NCBI RefSeq assembly: GCF_013177695.1
Contig: NZ_WOEY01000158.1
Span: 1 to 64,000, forward strand
Direction of reading: 5' to 3'
Length of the DNA: 64,000 nucleotides
Source of the DNA: Paraburkholderia solitsugae
Lineage (GTDB): Bacteria > Pseudomonadota > Gammaproteobacteria > Burkholderiales > Burkholderiaceae
This document shows positions 54,601-62,394 of this stretch, in pieces. The notes beneath the pieces were generated by a model that was not told where the DNA came from, searched no databases, and saw nothing but the letters and a program-made list of their open reading frames with translations. Position 1 is the stretch's first letter; the number at the start of each line of letters is the position of its first letter. The position numbers and the translations under genes were made by a program.

Positions 54601-54844
54601 ACTGCATGTACAGCATGTTCTCGACGCCGTTGATCTGCTCTTCAAGCGGCGCCGCGACGGCCTCCGCGATCACTTTCGGATTGGCACCCGGATATTGCGC
54701 GTGCACCACCACCGAAGGCGGCACGACTTCCGGATACTCCGAAATCGGCAGCTTGAAGAGCGAAATGATGCCCCCCAGCAGGATCAATACCGATAGCACG
54801 CCGGCAAAGATCGGTCGATCGATGAAGAATTTGGATATGTTCAT
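51659..54844 (-). CDS. ceoB: RND multidrug efflux pump, HAE1 family (CeoB/BpeF type)
   Basis: A 1,061-residue inner-membrane pump. MNISKFFIDRPIFAGVLSVL is the standard HAE1 start. The proton-relay pair is in GIVVDDAIVVVENVERN in TM4. SYQINVPQLNVDLDRVKAKQ and VGLSAKNAILIVEFARELEH (with the TM10 Lys) are also present. It forms a trimer and drives export of drugs by proton motive force. Context (LysR / llpE / MFP / RND / OMP) matches ceoAB-opcM and bpeEF-oprC, pumps for chloramphenicol, trimethoprim and fluoroquinolones; the actual substrates here are unknown. Confidence 0.93.
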   Translation of the reverse strand: MNISKFFIDRPIFAGVLSVLILLGGIISLFKLPISEYPEVVPPSVVVHAQYPGANPKVIAEAVAAPLEEQINGVENMLYMQSQANSDGNLTLTVTFKLGTNPDLATQLVQNRVNQALPRLPEDVQRLGITTIKSSPTLTMVVHLISPNNRYDMTYLRNYALLNVKDRLARIQGVGEVQLWGSGDYAMRVWLDPQKVAQRGLTATEVVNAIREQNIQVAAGVIGASPSVPGTQLQLSVNARGRLKTEGEFGDIIVKTAPDGGVTYLRDIARVELAASEYGLRSLLDNKPAVALAINQAPGANSLAISDQVRAAMKELAEDMPAGVEYKIVYDPTQFVRSSIEAVIHTLLEAIALVVIVVIVFLQTWRASIIPLIAVPVSIVGTFSLLLAFGFSINALSLFGMVLAIGIVVDDAIVVVENVERNIESGLSARDATYKAMQEVSGPIIAIALTLVAVFVPLAFMTGLTGQFYKQFAMTIAISTVISAFNSLTLSPALSAMLLRGHGAKEDFLTRVMNRVLGRFFKGFNKVFHRGSTEYGRGVRGVLRRKGAMLAVYAILLGATVLMSRIVPGGFVPAQDKEYLIAFAQLPNGASLDRTEKVIRDMSAIALKQPGVESAVAFPGLSVNGFTNSSSAGIVFVTLKPFKERGSKKLSAGAIAGALNQQYGAIKDSFVAVFPPPPVLGLGTLGGFKMQLEDHGAVGYAELNKAAEAFVKKAAQTPELGPTFSSYQINVPQLNVDLDRVKAKQLGVPVTDVFNTMQIYLGSLYVNDFNRFGRVYQVRVQADAPFRQRADDILQLKTRNAAGDMVPLSSLVTVTPTYGPEMVVRYNGYTAADINGGPAPGYSSGQAQAAAERVAAETLPHGVKLEWTDLTYQQIIAGNAGLWVFPISVLLVFLVLAALYESLTLPLAVILIVPMSVLSALTGVWLTGGDNNIFTQIGLMVLVGLSAKNAILIVEFARELEHDGRTPLAAAIEASRLRLRPILMTSIAFIMGVVPLVLSSGAGSEMRHAMGIAVFFGMLGVTLFGLMLTPVFYVVLRTLAGGTIHVAQKDAPHLGAPLTDA

Positions 54845-54918
54845 AGGAAGCTCTTAACGTTGGAGCATGCGCCCGCTACGACTACCTGATAGGGCTAGAT
54901 CAGCGCGGCGCACGAGGC

Positions 54919-56130
54919 TCACGAATTCTTGTCCGCTGCTTTCGCCCGCGTCTGCGCGAGCGGCGCGCCGTTCGGATCCTGATCGGCGGTCATCGGCACC
55001 ATGTGAGCGCGCACTGCATCGCCCGGACGCACGCGCTGGATGCCGTTCACGACGATCCGGTCGGTCGCCTGCAAACCGTCTTTGACGACGCGCAAGTTGC
55101 CCTGCATGCTGCCCACCGCGATTTCCCGATAGACGACGTGATTGCTCTGGTCGACCACCAGCACGAACTTCTTGTCCTGATCCGTACCCACCGCCGCATC
55201 GTCGATTAGCAGTGCCGGATGCGGCTCGCTGCCGCCGACCTTCACCCGCGCGTACAGACCCGGGATCAATGCACCATCCTGGTTGTCGAAGCGCGCGCGC
55301 ACCCGGATCGTGCCGGACGACGTATCCAGTCGGTTGTCGACGGATTCGATCGTGCCGCTGCGCGAGTAGCCGCTTTCATCCGCCAGACCCAGGTCCACCG
55401 GCACCTTGGTGCCATCCTTCGCGCGGCTCAGGAATTGCAGATAGGTTTGTTCGTCGACGTCGAACGATGCGTAGATCGGCGAAACCGATACCAGCGTGGT
55501 CAGCGGCGCCGAGCTTGCACCCGCCGCCACCACATTGCCCACCGTGATTTCCGCACGCGACACGCGGCCTGCCACTGGCGCGACGATCTTCGTGTAGCCA
55601 AGATTGATTTGTGCGGTTTCGACGGCGGCTTGCGCGGCCTTCAGGTTGGCGCTCGCTTCGCGCGCGGCGTTCTGCTTCTCGTCGTAATCGCGCTTGGCGA
55701 TTGCGTTGTCGGCGATCAGACGTTGCGCACGTTCCCAATCGCTTTGCGTGTAGCCCGTACGCGCTTGCGCTGCCGCGAGCTGGGCTTCCGCGCGATCGAC
55801 TTCGGCGGCATACGGACGCGGATCGATCACGAAAAGCGTGTCGCCCTTCTTCACGAGCGCGCCATCCTTGAAGTTGACGGACACGATCGTGCCCGGCACC
55901 TGCGAACGGACGTCCACTTTTTCGACCGCTTCGAGGCGGCCCGAATAGCTCTGCCAGTCGGTGATGGTCTTTTGCACCACAGTGGCGACATCGACCTCCG
56001 GCACGATGGTCGGCGCGGCGGGCGAGCTCGCGTCGACGCGAATGGCGCCGAACGTGCCCAGCCCGGCCACGGCGATGACGACGAGCGCGGCAATCGCCAC
56101 ACGGCGACGGGAAAGAGGAAGGATAGTCAT
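54919..56130 (-). CDS. ceoA: RND efflux membrane fusion protein (CeoA/BpeE type)
   Basis: A 403-residue periplasmic adaptor. An N-terminal membrane anchor (VAIAALVVIAVAGLGTF) lacks a lipobox Cys. It has the lipoyl half-motif VRSQVPGTIVSVNFKDGALV, the alpha-hairpin (about 105-165) and the second lipoyl half NLGYTKIVAPVAGRVSRAEI. Joins the pump to the outer-membrane channel. It lies between llpE and the pump gene, 45 bp after llpE and 74 bp before the pump gene. Confidence 0.92.
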   Translation of the reverse strand: MTILPLSRRRVAIAALVVIAVAGLGTFGAIRVDASSPAAPTIVPEVDVATVVQKTITDWQSYSGRLEAVEKVDVRSQVPGTIVSVNFKDGALVKKGDTLFVIDPRPYAAEVDRAEAQLAAAQARTGYTQSDWERAQRLIADNAIAKRDYDEKQNAAREASANLKAAQAAVETAQINLGYTKIVAPVAGRVSRAEITVGNVVAAGASSAPLTTLVSVSPIYASFDVDEQTYLQFLSRAKDGTKVPVDLGLADESGYSRSGTIESVDNRLDTSSGTIRVRARFDNQDGALIPGLYARVKVGGSEPHPALLIDDAAVGTDQDKKFVLVVDQSNHVVYREIAVGSMQGNLRVVKDGLQATDRIVVNGIQRVRPGDAVRAHMVPMTADQDPNGAPLAQTRAKAADKNS

Positions 56131-56175
56131 GTGAAGCTCCCGGTATCGTTGATTAAAGTTTTGCTTGTTTGTGTC

Positions 56176-57051
56176 TCAGCGATGGGCGCGCGCATCGAAG
56201 CGCCACTGAAAAAATTGCACCGCTTCCTGCAATGCCGGCGGATGATCGGCTAACGCGGCGTGCGACACGCTGGGATAGCGGACCACCTGGGTCAGCACAC
56301 CCGCGTCGATCAGACTGCTCGCGTACTTCTCCGCTTCCACATGCAGCACGTCGTTTTGCGCCGTCGCGATCAGCGTGGCCGGCAGGCCCGCGAGGCGCGA
56401 CGATTCGAGCGGCGCGGCGTACGGATGCATGCGTTGCGACGCTTGCGGCAGATACGCGCGATAACACGCCGCGCATTCCTTCGCGGTGATGTCCGAGCCG
56501 AGGCGCTTTTCGTCGCCGAGGCGCGTGAGGCTCGGATCGAGCATCGGCCCGAACAGCGCTTGCGCGGCGATGCGCACGTCGCCGCGGTCACGCGCGATGA
56601 AAGCGAGGCAGTTGGCCAACTGCCCGCCCGCATCGTGGCCCGCCACGCCGACCTTCTTGCTATTCCCGCCAAACGCGCGTGCCCTCGTCTGCACCCACAA
56701 CGCCGCGCGATGTGCGTCTTCAGGCGCCGCTGGAAACGGAAACTGCGGCGCCAGCGAATAACCGACCGAGACGACGAGAGCCGGTAAGTGTTCTGCGAAA
56801 TAACGCGCGGCGTAGTCGGCCTGATCGATCGAGCCCTTCGTAAAACCGCCGCCGTGGAAATAAAGCAATACTGGCAGTGCGGTTTTCTGTGGCTGCCGGT
56901 ACAAACGCAACGTAATGTCCTGCGCGTGCCCTTCGATCTGCACGTCAGTGACGTCGAGTGCCGTGCTGTCTGCCTGTGCCGGGCCGCTGCCGGCGGGCAC
57001 AAAGGAGTACGGCGTTTTTAATGCATCCATGTCGAGCCGCGCAATGCGCAT
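56176..57051 (-). CDS. llpE: Alpha/beta-hydrolase-like protein LlpE, catalytic Ser replaced
   Basis: A 291-residue protein of the hormone-sensitive-lipase-like branch. The oxyanion motif HGGGFTKG is intact. The nucleophile elbow reads VGVAGHDAGGQL; the family has GDSAGG, so Asp takes the place of the catalytic Ser. A candidate acid (TAQNDVLH) and His (PSVSHAAL) remain. It is therefore probably not a normal esterase. It is the first gene of the efflux operon, as llpE is in Burkholderia, where it is reported as a lipase-like gene not needed for efflux. Divergent from the LysR gene. Confidence 0.88.
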   Translation of the reverse strand: MRIARLDMDALKTPYSFVPAGSGPAQADSTALDVTDVQIEGHAQDITLRLYRQPQKTALPVLLYFHGGGFTKGSIDQADYAARYFAEHLPALVVSVGYSLAPQFPFPAAPEDAHRAALWVQTRARAFGGNSKKVGVAGHDAGGQLANCLAFIARDRGDVRIAAQALFGPMLDPSLTRLGDEKRLGSDITAKECAACYRAYLPQASQRMHPYAAPLESSRLAGLPATLIATAQNDVLHVEAEKYASSLIDAGVLTQVVRYPSVSHAALADHPPALQEAVQFFQWRFDARAHR

Positions 57052-57214
57052 AGAACTTCAATGGTGCGAATTGTGGGTTCGGCAGACTCGTAAATAAATG
57101 CCTATAATCCGGCAACACAATTCGGCGCCTCTGAACAATCGAATGCGATTGCTCTGCGGATTTGCTGCAGATTCCCCCCTGCTCAGAGCGCCCGCCCCTT
57201 TTAGGAGGTTTGCA
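57052..57214. promoter_or_regulatory. Divergent control region of the efflux operon and its LysR regulator
   Basis: 163 bp shared between llpE (minus) and the LysR gene (plus), the expected place for LysR binding. TATAAT on the plus strand near 57111 could be the -10 box of the regulator gene; no good -35 at 17 nt was found. The ribosome binding site of the regulator is AGGAGGT. Confidence 0.5.
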
Positions 57215-58219
57215 ATGGACCGGCTTCAGGCCATGCAAGTGTTCACGCGCGTCGTCGACACCAACAGCTTTACCCGTGCGGCGGAAACGCTCGACCTGCC
57301 GCGCGCATCGGTTACTACCATCATTCAGAACCTCGAAGCGTTCCTCGGCACGCGACTGATGCACCGGACCACGCGGCGTTTGTCGCTGACGCCGGACGGC
57401 GCTGCGTATTACGAACGCTGCGTGCGCATCCTTGCGGACGTCGAAGAGACCGAGGCCAGTTTTCAGAGCGGCAACAAGAAGCCGCACGGCAAGCTGCGCA
57501 TCGACATGCCCGGCTCGATCGGGCGCTTGCTGGTGATTCCTTCGCTGTGTGAATTCCACACGCGTTACCCGGACATCGACCTGCAACTCGGGTTGACGGA
57601 CAGACCGGTCGACCTGTTGCAGGAAGGCGTGGATTGCGTGGTACGGGTGGGCGCGCTACAGGATTCTTCTCTCGTGGCGCGCCGTATCGGTTTGTTCGAG
57701 GGCGTGACATGCGCTGCCCCCGACTACATCGAGCGCGCGGGCATGCCGACTTCGCTCGAAGACCTCGAGAATCACAAAGCAGTCAATTATTTTTCGAGCC
57801 GCACGGGGCGCACGATCGATTGGGCCTTCATGGTTGATGGCAAAGAAATCGAAGTAAAGATGAAGGGCATTGTGTCGGTGAACGACGCCGATGCCTACGT
57901 GACTTGCGGACTGGAAGGCTTCGGCCTGATTCAGCCGGCGCTCTTCATGGTGCTGCCGCATCTGCGTTCGGGTCAGCTGGTTGAAGTGCTGCCAGAGCTG
58001 AAGCCTTTGCCGATGCCAATTTCCGCAGTCTATCCGCACAGTCGCCATCTGTCGCCTAAAGTCCGTGTTTTCGTAGACTGGATTGCCGAGCTGTTTGACC
58101 GTTGTCCGTTGTTGAGCGGACGCGGCAGTCTCGACGCGACGTGCACGAAGCGTACTTTCGAAGAGCGCGAGTCTGCCCCGACACTCGATACGCCGGTGAT
58201 AACGGAGTGGGTTGCCTGA
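57215..58219 (+). CDS. ceoR: LysR-family regulator (CeoR/BpeT-like)
   Basis: 334 residues from the ATG at 57215 after a perfect AGGAGGT; the frame is open 39 codons further upstream without a start signal. The helix-turn-helix (residues about 15-45: NSFTRAAETLDLPRASVTTI) and the LysR dimer and effector domains are complete. By position, divergent from llpE and the efflux operon, it is likely the activator responding to salicylate or drug-like effectors in the ceo/bpe systems. The symbol is given on synteny. Confidence 0.88.
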   Translation: MDRLQAMQVFTRVVDTNSFTRAAETLDLPRASVTTIIQNLEAFLGTRLMHRTTRRLSLTPDGAAYYERCVRILADVEETEASFQSGNKKPHGKLRIDMPGSIGRLLVIPSLCEFHTRYPDIDLQLGLTDRPVDLLQEGVDCVVRVGALQDSSLVARRIGLFEGVTCAAPDYIERAGMPTSLEDLENHKAVNYFSSRTGRTIDWAFMVDGKEIEVKMKGIVSVNDADAYVTCGLEGFGLIQPALFMVLPHLRSGQLVEVLPELKPLPMPISAVYPHSRHLSPKVRVFVDWIAELFDRCPLLSGRGSLDATCTKRTFEERESAPTLDTPVITEWVA

Positions 58220-58442
58220 TTTGCGGGAGTTGAAGTACAGAATCTGGAACAGTGAATTCCAACCGCGGCTCTAATGCCGCGGTTGCCCCGCAGTAACCGC
58301 GTGACACGCGCGTTGTCGCGATTGTTCCGGAATCTTGACAATTCATTTCGCGAAAGTGCGATTTATCCGAGTCACCTCGAAGTCTACATTTCACCCTGTC
58401 GCAGCGCTCCTCGTGCTGCAAACGAATCGACAGGAGTGGATC

Positions 58443-58751
58443 ATGAAACGCAATCTCTTAGCAGGTCTGGCTCTTTCGCTGCTTGTCAGCGCACCGGCGT
58501 TTGCTCAAGGCAACGGTGGTGGTATTGGCCATGCCGGCACATACGAAACGGTAGCCGCGCCGAGCACAGGCGGCAAGACGCGTGCTGAAGTTCAAGCCGA
58601 ATTGGTTGCGGCGTATCGGGATGGTTCGCTGCCTGCGTTGAATCGCACGTCGTATCCGAATAAAGGTCTGATTGGTCAGACGCAGGCTGCGCGCATTGCA
58701 TTGCAGGAAGGGACTAGCGGCGACGTTACGCGCGTCGCCAACGGGCAGTAA
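58443..58751 (+). CDS. DUF4148 family secreted small protein
   Basis: 102 residues from the ATG at 58443 (MKRNLLAGLALSLLVSAPAF), a Sec signal peptide cleaved after AFA. The mature part has the DUF4148 pattern TRAEVQAELVAAYRDGSLPA and then TSYPNKGLIGQTQAARIA. These small periplasmic proteins are very common in Burkholderia-group genomes; the function is unknown. GGAG precedes the start by about 9 nt. Confidence 0.9.
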   Translation: MKRNLLAGLALSLLVSAPAFAQGNGGGIGHAGTYETVAAPSTGGKTRAEVQAELVAAYRDGSLPALNRTSYPNKGLIGQTQAARIALQEGTSGDVTRVANGQ

Positions 58752-58834
58752 GGCGAACACGCCGCGATGATTCGGTTTCCAAAAGAAATTTTCATCACGG
58801 CTGGGTTTGCATACTCTTTACAAAGGAGCATGCT

Positions 58835-58909
58835 ATGACACCGTCTGAACTTGATCATTGGGATATGGATGCGCCGGTTTGGACGCCTTATCGGGCGCCG
58901 CAGCGATAG
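58835..58909 (+). CDS. Candidate 24-residue small protein
   Basis: ATG at 58835 with AAGGAG 8 nt upstream, encoding MTPSELDHWDMDAPVWTPYR and APQR, then a stop. Too short for usual gene calling. It is acidic and aromatic, with two Trp. The ribosome binding site is better than for many annotated genes in the window. Expression unproven. It is followed directly by the large inverted repeat. Confidence 0.4.
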   Translation: MTPSELDHWDMDAPVWTPYRAPQR

Positions 58910-58927
58910 AAGTTTGGGTTGGCTTTT

Positions 58928-59158
58928 GCCTGCGCGGCGCTTGTTAGTTTGTATGCCTGCGGCGTTGGGATTTTCTTGGTTTGTTTACCTGCGCGGCGCT
59001 TTTTTGTCTGTGTGCCTGCGGCGTTGGCCTTTCCTTGATTTGATATTGGACTATTAGCGTCGCCCCTGTGCGGGGCAGGCACCTACTTTTCTTTGCCTGC
59101 CGCAAAGAAAAGTAGGCAAAAGAAAGCGGCTCAAACCGCCAGTTCATAAGCGGGTCCC
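58928..59158 (+). repeat. Large inverted repeat, left arm
   Basis: About 230 bp nearly identical to the reverse complement of 59751..59978. Contains an internal perfect hairpin, CCTACTTTTCTTTGC / GCAAAGAAAAGTAGG, near 59090-59117, and two tandem units of about 55 bp (GCCTGCGCGGCGCTT...). Such units are widespread in Paraburkholderia genomes. Not coding. Confidence 0.85.
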
Positions 59159-59266
59159 CTGGCTCAGAGGGGGCAGTGGTACATCTGGAATCTGTGTCCT
59201 CGCACATTCGGCGCGAGTGACAAGGCAGTCATACTTCCGGCGACGCTGCGCGCGCCGAAGGGTACT

Positions 59267-59437
59267 TCATCAAACCGCAGATGATTTTTTGCGCTGGCGG
59301 TTTGGCTATAGCGCGGTAGTTCCTCATCAAACCGCCGGTGCTTTTCTGCGCGGACGGTTCGGCTATAGCGCGGTGGTTCCTCATCAAACCGCCGGTGCTT
59401 TTCTGCGCTGACGGTTTGGCTATAGCGCGGTGGTTCC
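59267..59437 (+). repeat. Three tandem 57-bp repeats
   Basis: Exact units start at 59267, 59324 and 59381 (each beginning TCATCAAACCGC and ending in GGTTCC or GTTCC), with few differences between copies. The unit length is a multiple of three, so one frame reads a 19-residue repeat, but there is no ribosome binding site or credible protein. Confidence 0.85.
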
Positions 59438-59750
59438 TGCTAGCGCGCAGTCGCGCGCGATGTCAGCCTTGGAGCAGGGCCACACCCGAACCATGGGCGC
59501 ATTGCAGCGCCTCGTCGAGGCGAAGCCGATGGCCCTACCGCCAAACCGAAGCCCGAGTTTCCCAGGCAGACGCGTCCGCGCCAAGGTGAAGCCGATGGCT
59601 CCCACCGCGCTCAAACGAAACCCTCTGGTTTCCCTGGCAGACCCGTCCGCGACGCACGCCGTGCGGAGTGGGAGCTGATGATTCCCTTGTCACTAACGCG
59701 GAATGCGCGAGGGCACCGATTCCAGATGCACCACTATCGCGACTGTGCGA
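59438..59750. other. Spacer between repeats, no recognised gene
   Basis: About 310 bp inside the inverted repeat pair. It is GC-rich; open frames on both strands lack ribosome binding sites and family resemblance. Confidence 0.4.
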
Positions 59751-59978
59751 GGGACCCACTTATGAGCTAGCGGGGTGAGCCGCTTTCTTTTGCCTACTTT
59801 TCTTTGCGGCAGGCAAAGAAAAGTAGGTGCCTGCCCCGCACAGGGGCGACGCTAATAATCCAATATCAAATCAAGGAAAGGCCAACGCCGTAGGTACACA
59901 GAAACAAGCGCCGCGCAGGCAAACAAAACGAGAAAAGACCAACGCCGTAGGCACACAGACAACAAGCGCCGCGAAGGC
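59751..59978 (-). repeat. Large inverted repeat, right arm
   Basis: Reverse complement partner of the left arm, estimated at about 90 percent identity by eye. The arms enclose about 590 bp with the 57-bp tandem repeats. The right arm ends 9 bp before the stop codon of the convergent nucleoside-permease gene, so it may also end its transcripts. Confidence 0.85.
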
Positions 59979-59986
59979 AAAAAACC

Positions 59987-61060
59987 TTACCTCTTCGGCA
60001 CACCATCCCGCCACTCCCCCCAATGCGTAGCAATATCCTGCACAAGCGGATTCCCAGACCTGTACAGGTTCTCAATAGCAATCGTAAAGCCCCCTTGCGC
60101 AGCATAGTTAAGCAGATTATCCGCACTAGTCTGCCCATCGTACGGCCGATCAAAATCAGACCCTGCCCGCAGCACAGCAACCCGATTCAAATCGACCCTA
60201 TGCACCGAGGCCGCGCGCTTAAGCGCCTCATACGTCGCGTTATCCTCCTGCTGCGTCGTGCAATAAACCCCGTTACCATTCGTCAAAATTCTGGTCCAAT
60301 CCCGCGCCCGCTGCCCCAGCAGCGTCCCTGACCACCAGGTATCGCCCGCGAGCGTATCGCATTGAATGACAGTGGGCGGCCGATTAGCCGGCGCATAAGA
60401 ATACTTGGCCCGCGCAGCCTGCGCCTGAGCATTATCAGACAGCACCACGCTATGCGACAAAGCAAACGCCGTATCGGCAAGCTGGGTATTCAACTGAAAC
60501 ACCTCCGTCCGATAGTCGAGCGGCGGCTTGTCCGCAGGACTCGTGGTATTGATCCCAAGGTACCCAGTGTTCCAGCCAGGCGGAATCTCGCGCGCGTCGA
60601 TCTCCCACTGAATCCCGAAATCAACCAGATACTTCGCCCACGCGGCAGATCCGACAGTCCCTTGCTGTGGATCGATCCCGGCAATACCGGCAACCATAAA
60701 GTACGTATGCCGCAAATCGAAGCGCGGCGAGAAGGTCAGCGCCATGATCGACGCGGCAGCGTTGCTATGCCCCATGCCGGTGGTCATGACACACACGTCC
60801 TGCTTATTGCAATGAACCGTCGGGTAGTCGGGCGATAGGCCGTCAACCGAAATCTCGCGCCATGGCCCCAGCCGGTCGAGCCACACCTGCCCCTCCGGCC
60901 CGAACATCGAAATGATCATCACCTTGACAGGCCGCCCGTGCGAGCCGCCGTCGCCCTGCGACGAACCATCGTTGTCGTCCGCGCTGGCAGGGCCGGACGT
61001 GAAGGCGGCGCAGGCCGCGAGTGTCATTGCGCAGATTGCGCCAAATGTGCGAGTCAACAT
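59987..61060 (-). CDS. Purine nucleoside permease (NUP) family protein
   Basis: A 357-residue secreted protein. The signal peptide is MLTRTFGAICAMTLAACAAF followed by an acidic Gly/Ser stretch. The family motifs are VMIISMFGPEGQVWLD, MTTGMGHSNAAASIMAL, MVAGIAGIDP and DFDRPYDGQTSADNL. NUP proteins, known first from Candida, resemble the nucleoside phosphorylase fold more than a membrane channel; this one has no multi-pass region and probably acts in the periplasm on nucleosides. The name permease is kept only as a family label. It stands alone, divergent from the aldo/keto reductase. Confidence 0.87.
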   Translation of the reverse strand: MLTRTFGAICAMTLAACAAFTSGPASADDNDGSSQGDGGSHGRPVKVMIISMFGPEGQVWLDRLGPWREISVDGLSPDYPTVHCNKQDVCVMTTGMGHSNAAASIMALTFSPRFDLRHTYFMVAGIAGIDPQQGTVGSAAWAKYLVDFGIQWEIDAREIPPGWNTGYLGINTTSPADKPPLDYRTEVFQLNTQLADTAFALSHSVVLSDNAQAQAARAKYSYAPANRPPTVIQCDTLAGDTWWSGTLLGQRARDWTRILTNGNGVYCTTQQEDNATYEALKRAASVHRVDLNRVAVLRAGSDFDRPYDGQTSADNLLNYAAQGGFTIAIENLYRSGNPLVQDIATHWGEWRDGVPKR

Positions 61061-61305
61061 CGTGATCCTTCCTTTTTCTTGTGATGCGGATTGGGAGAGG
61101 GGCCGCTTTCAAGCCGAAAGAAGTATAGATGTGAAGAAATTATTTTCCACTACGTATTGCGGCATTTCATGCGCCGCGCTTGAAACCTGCCGGCTCGCGC
61201 CTTCTGCTGGCCCGGCGGCGCCTCAGCACGTCAACGCGTCCCTTCCTATAATGGAGGGCCTTCAGCACGCAGCGCGTTTGTGCACTTCAACACAGGAGCA
61301 CCACG

Positions 61306-62286
61306 ATGGATTATGTGAAACTCGGCCGCACCGGCCTCGATGTATCGCGTCTTTGTCTCGGCTGCATGAGCTACGGCGTGCCCGCTCGCGGCACCCACCC
61401 CTGGTCGCTCGATGATGAAGCGGCGCGCCCCTTTATCAAGCAGGCGCTCGACCACGGCATCAATTTCTTCGATACCGCCAACGTTTATTCGGACGGCACT
61501 AGCGAAGAAATCGTTGGCCGCGCGCTGAAGGACTTTGCGAAGCGCGACGAGATCGTGCTGGCGACCAAGGTGAATAGCCGCATGCATCCGGGCCCGAACG
61601 GTGCGGGCCTGTCGCGCAAGGCGATCATGGCGGAAATCGACAACAGCTTGAGGCGCCTCGGTACGGACTACGTCGATCTATATCAGATCCACCGCTGGGA
61701 CTACGGCACGCCGATCGAAGAAACCATGGAAGCGCTGCACGATGTCGTGAAAGCGGGCAAGGCGCGCTATATCGGTGCATCGTCGATGTATGCGTGGCAA
61801 TTCGCCAAGGCGTTGCACGTGGCTGAACGTAACGGCTGGACGCGCTTCGTGACGATGCAGAACTACGTGAACCTGCTGTATCGCGAAGAAGAACGCGAGA
61901 TGCTGCCGCTGTGCGACAGTGAAGGCATCGGCGTCATTCCGTGGAGCCCGTTGGCACGCGGACGCCTGACGCGCGACTGGAACACCGAAAGCGCGCGCTC
62001 CGAGACCGACGAATTCGGTCGCACGCTATACGCGCATACCGAAGACGCGGATCGCCGGATCGTGGAGCGGGTCAGCCAGATTGCCAGGGAACGCGGTGTG
62101 CCGCGTGCGCAAGTCGCGCTAGCCTGGGTGTTGCAGAAGAAGCCGATCACCGCGCCTATCGTCGGTGCAACCAAGCTGCATCACCTGGACGATGCGGTCG
62201 CGGCACTGTCGTTGAATCTGAGTGCGGAAGAAATCCGTCAACTGGAAGAACTGTACGTGCCGCACGCGGTGGCCGGTTTCAAATGA
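61306..62286 (+). CDS. Aldo/keto reductase
   Basis: A 326-residue NADPH-dependent reductase. MDYVKLGRTGLDVSRLCLGC, the catalytic FFDTANVYSDG (Asp, Tyr), the Lys in LATKVNS and YQIHRWD (His) make up the active-site tetrad. The C-terminal NADP site is in PIVGATKLHHLDDA. Closest in type to the YajO/AKR11-like group. The GGAG-like AGGAG precedes the ATG. Not in an operon; its natural carbonyl substrate is unknown. Confidence 0.93.
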   Translation: MDYVKLGRTGLDVSRLCLGCMSYGVPARGTHPWSLDDEAARPFIKQALDHGINFFDTANVYSDGTSEEIVGRALKDFAKRDEIVLATKVNSRMHPGPNGAGLSRKAIMAEIDNSLRRLGTDYVDLYQIHRWDYGTPIEETMEALHDVVKAGKARYIGASSMYAWQFAKALHVAERNGWTRFVTMQNYVNLLYREEEREMLPLCDSEGIGVIPWSPLARGRLTRDWNTESARSETDEFGRTLYAHTEDADRRIVERVSQIARERGVPRAQVALAWVLQKKPITAPIVGATKLHHLDDAVAALSLNLSAEEIRQLEELYVPHAVAGFK

Positions 62287-62394
62287 GCGGCAAATGCACC
62301 GGCCAGCGGACGCAAAAGGAGGAGCCTTAGCGAGGACCTGAGCGAAATCCGCCGGCCCCGGATGGACCGGACGTAGCCCGCAAGCGGCAACGCA

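Noticed and set aside
51449..54796. Very long plus-strand open frame of 1,115 codons antisense to the efflux operon
   Set aside because: It is rich in Arg and His as expected of an antisense frame in GC-rich coding DNA, and the minus strand holds the clear RND pump and channel genes.
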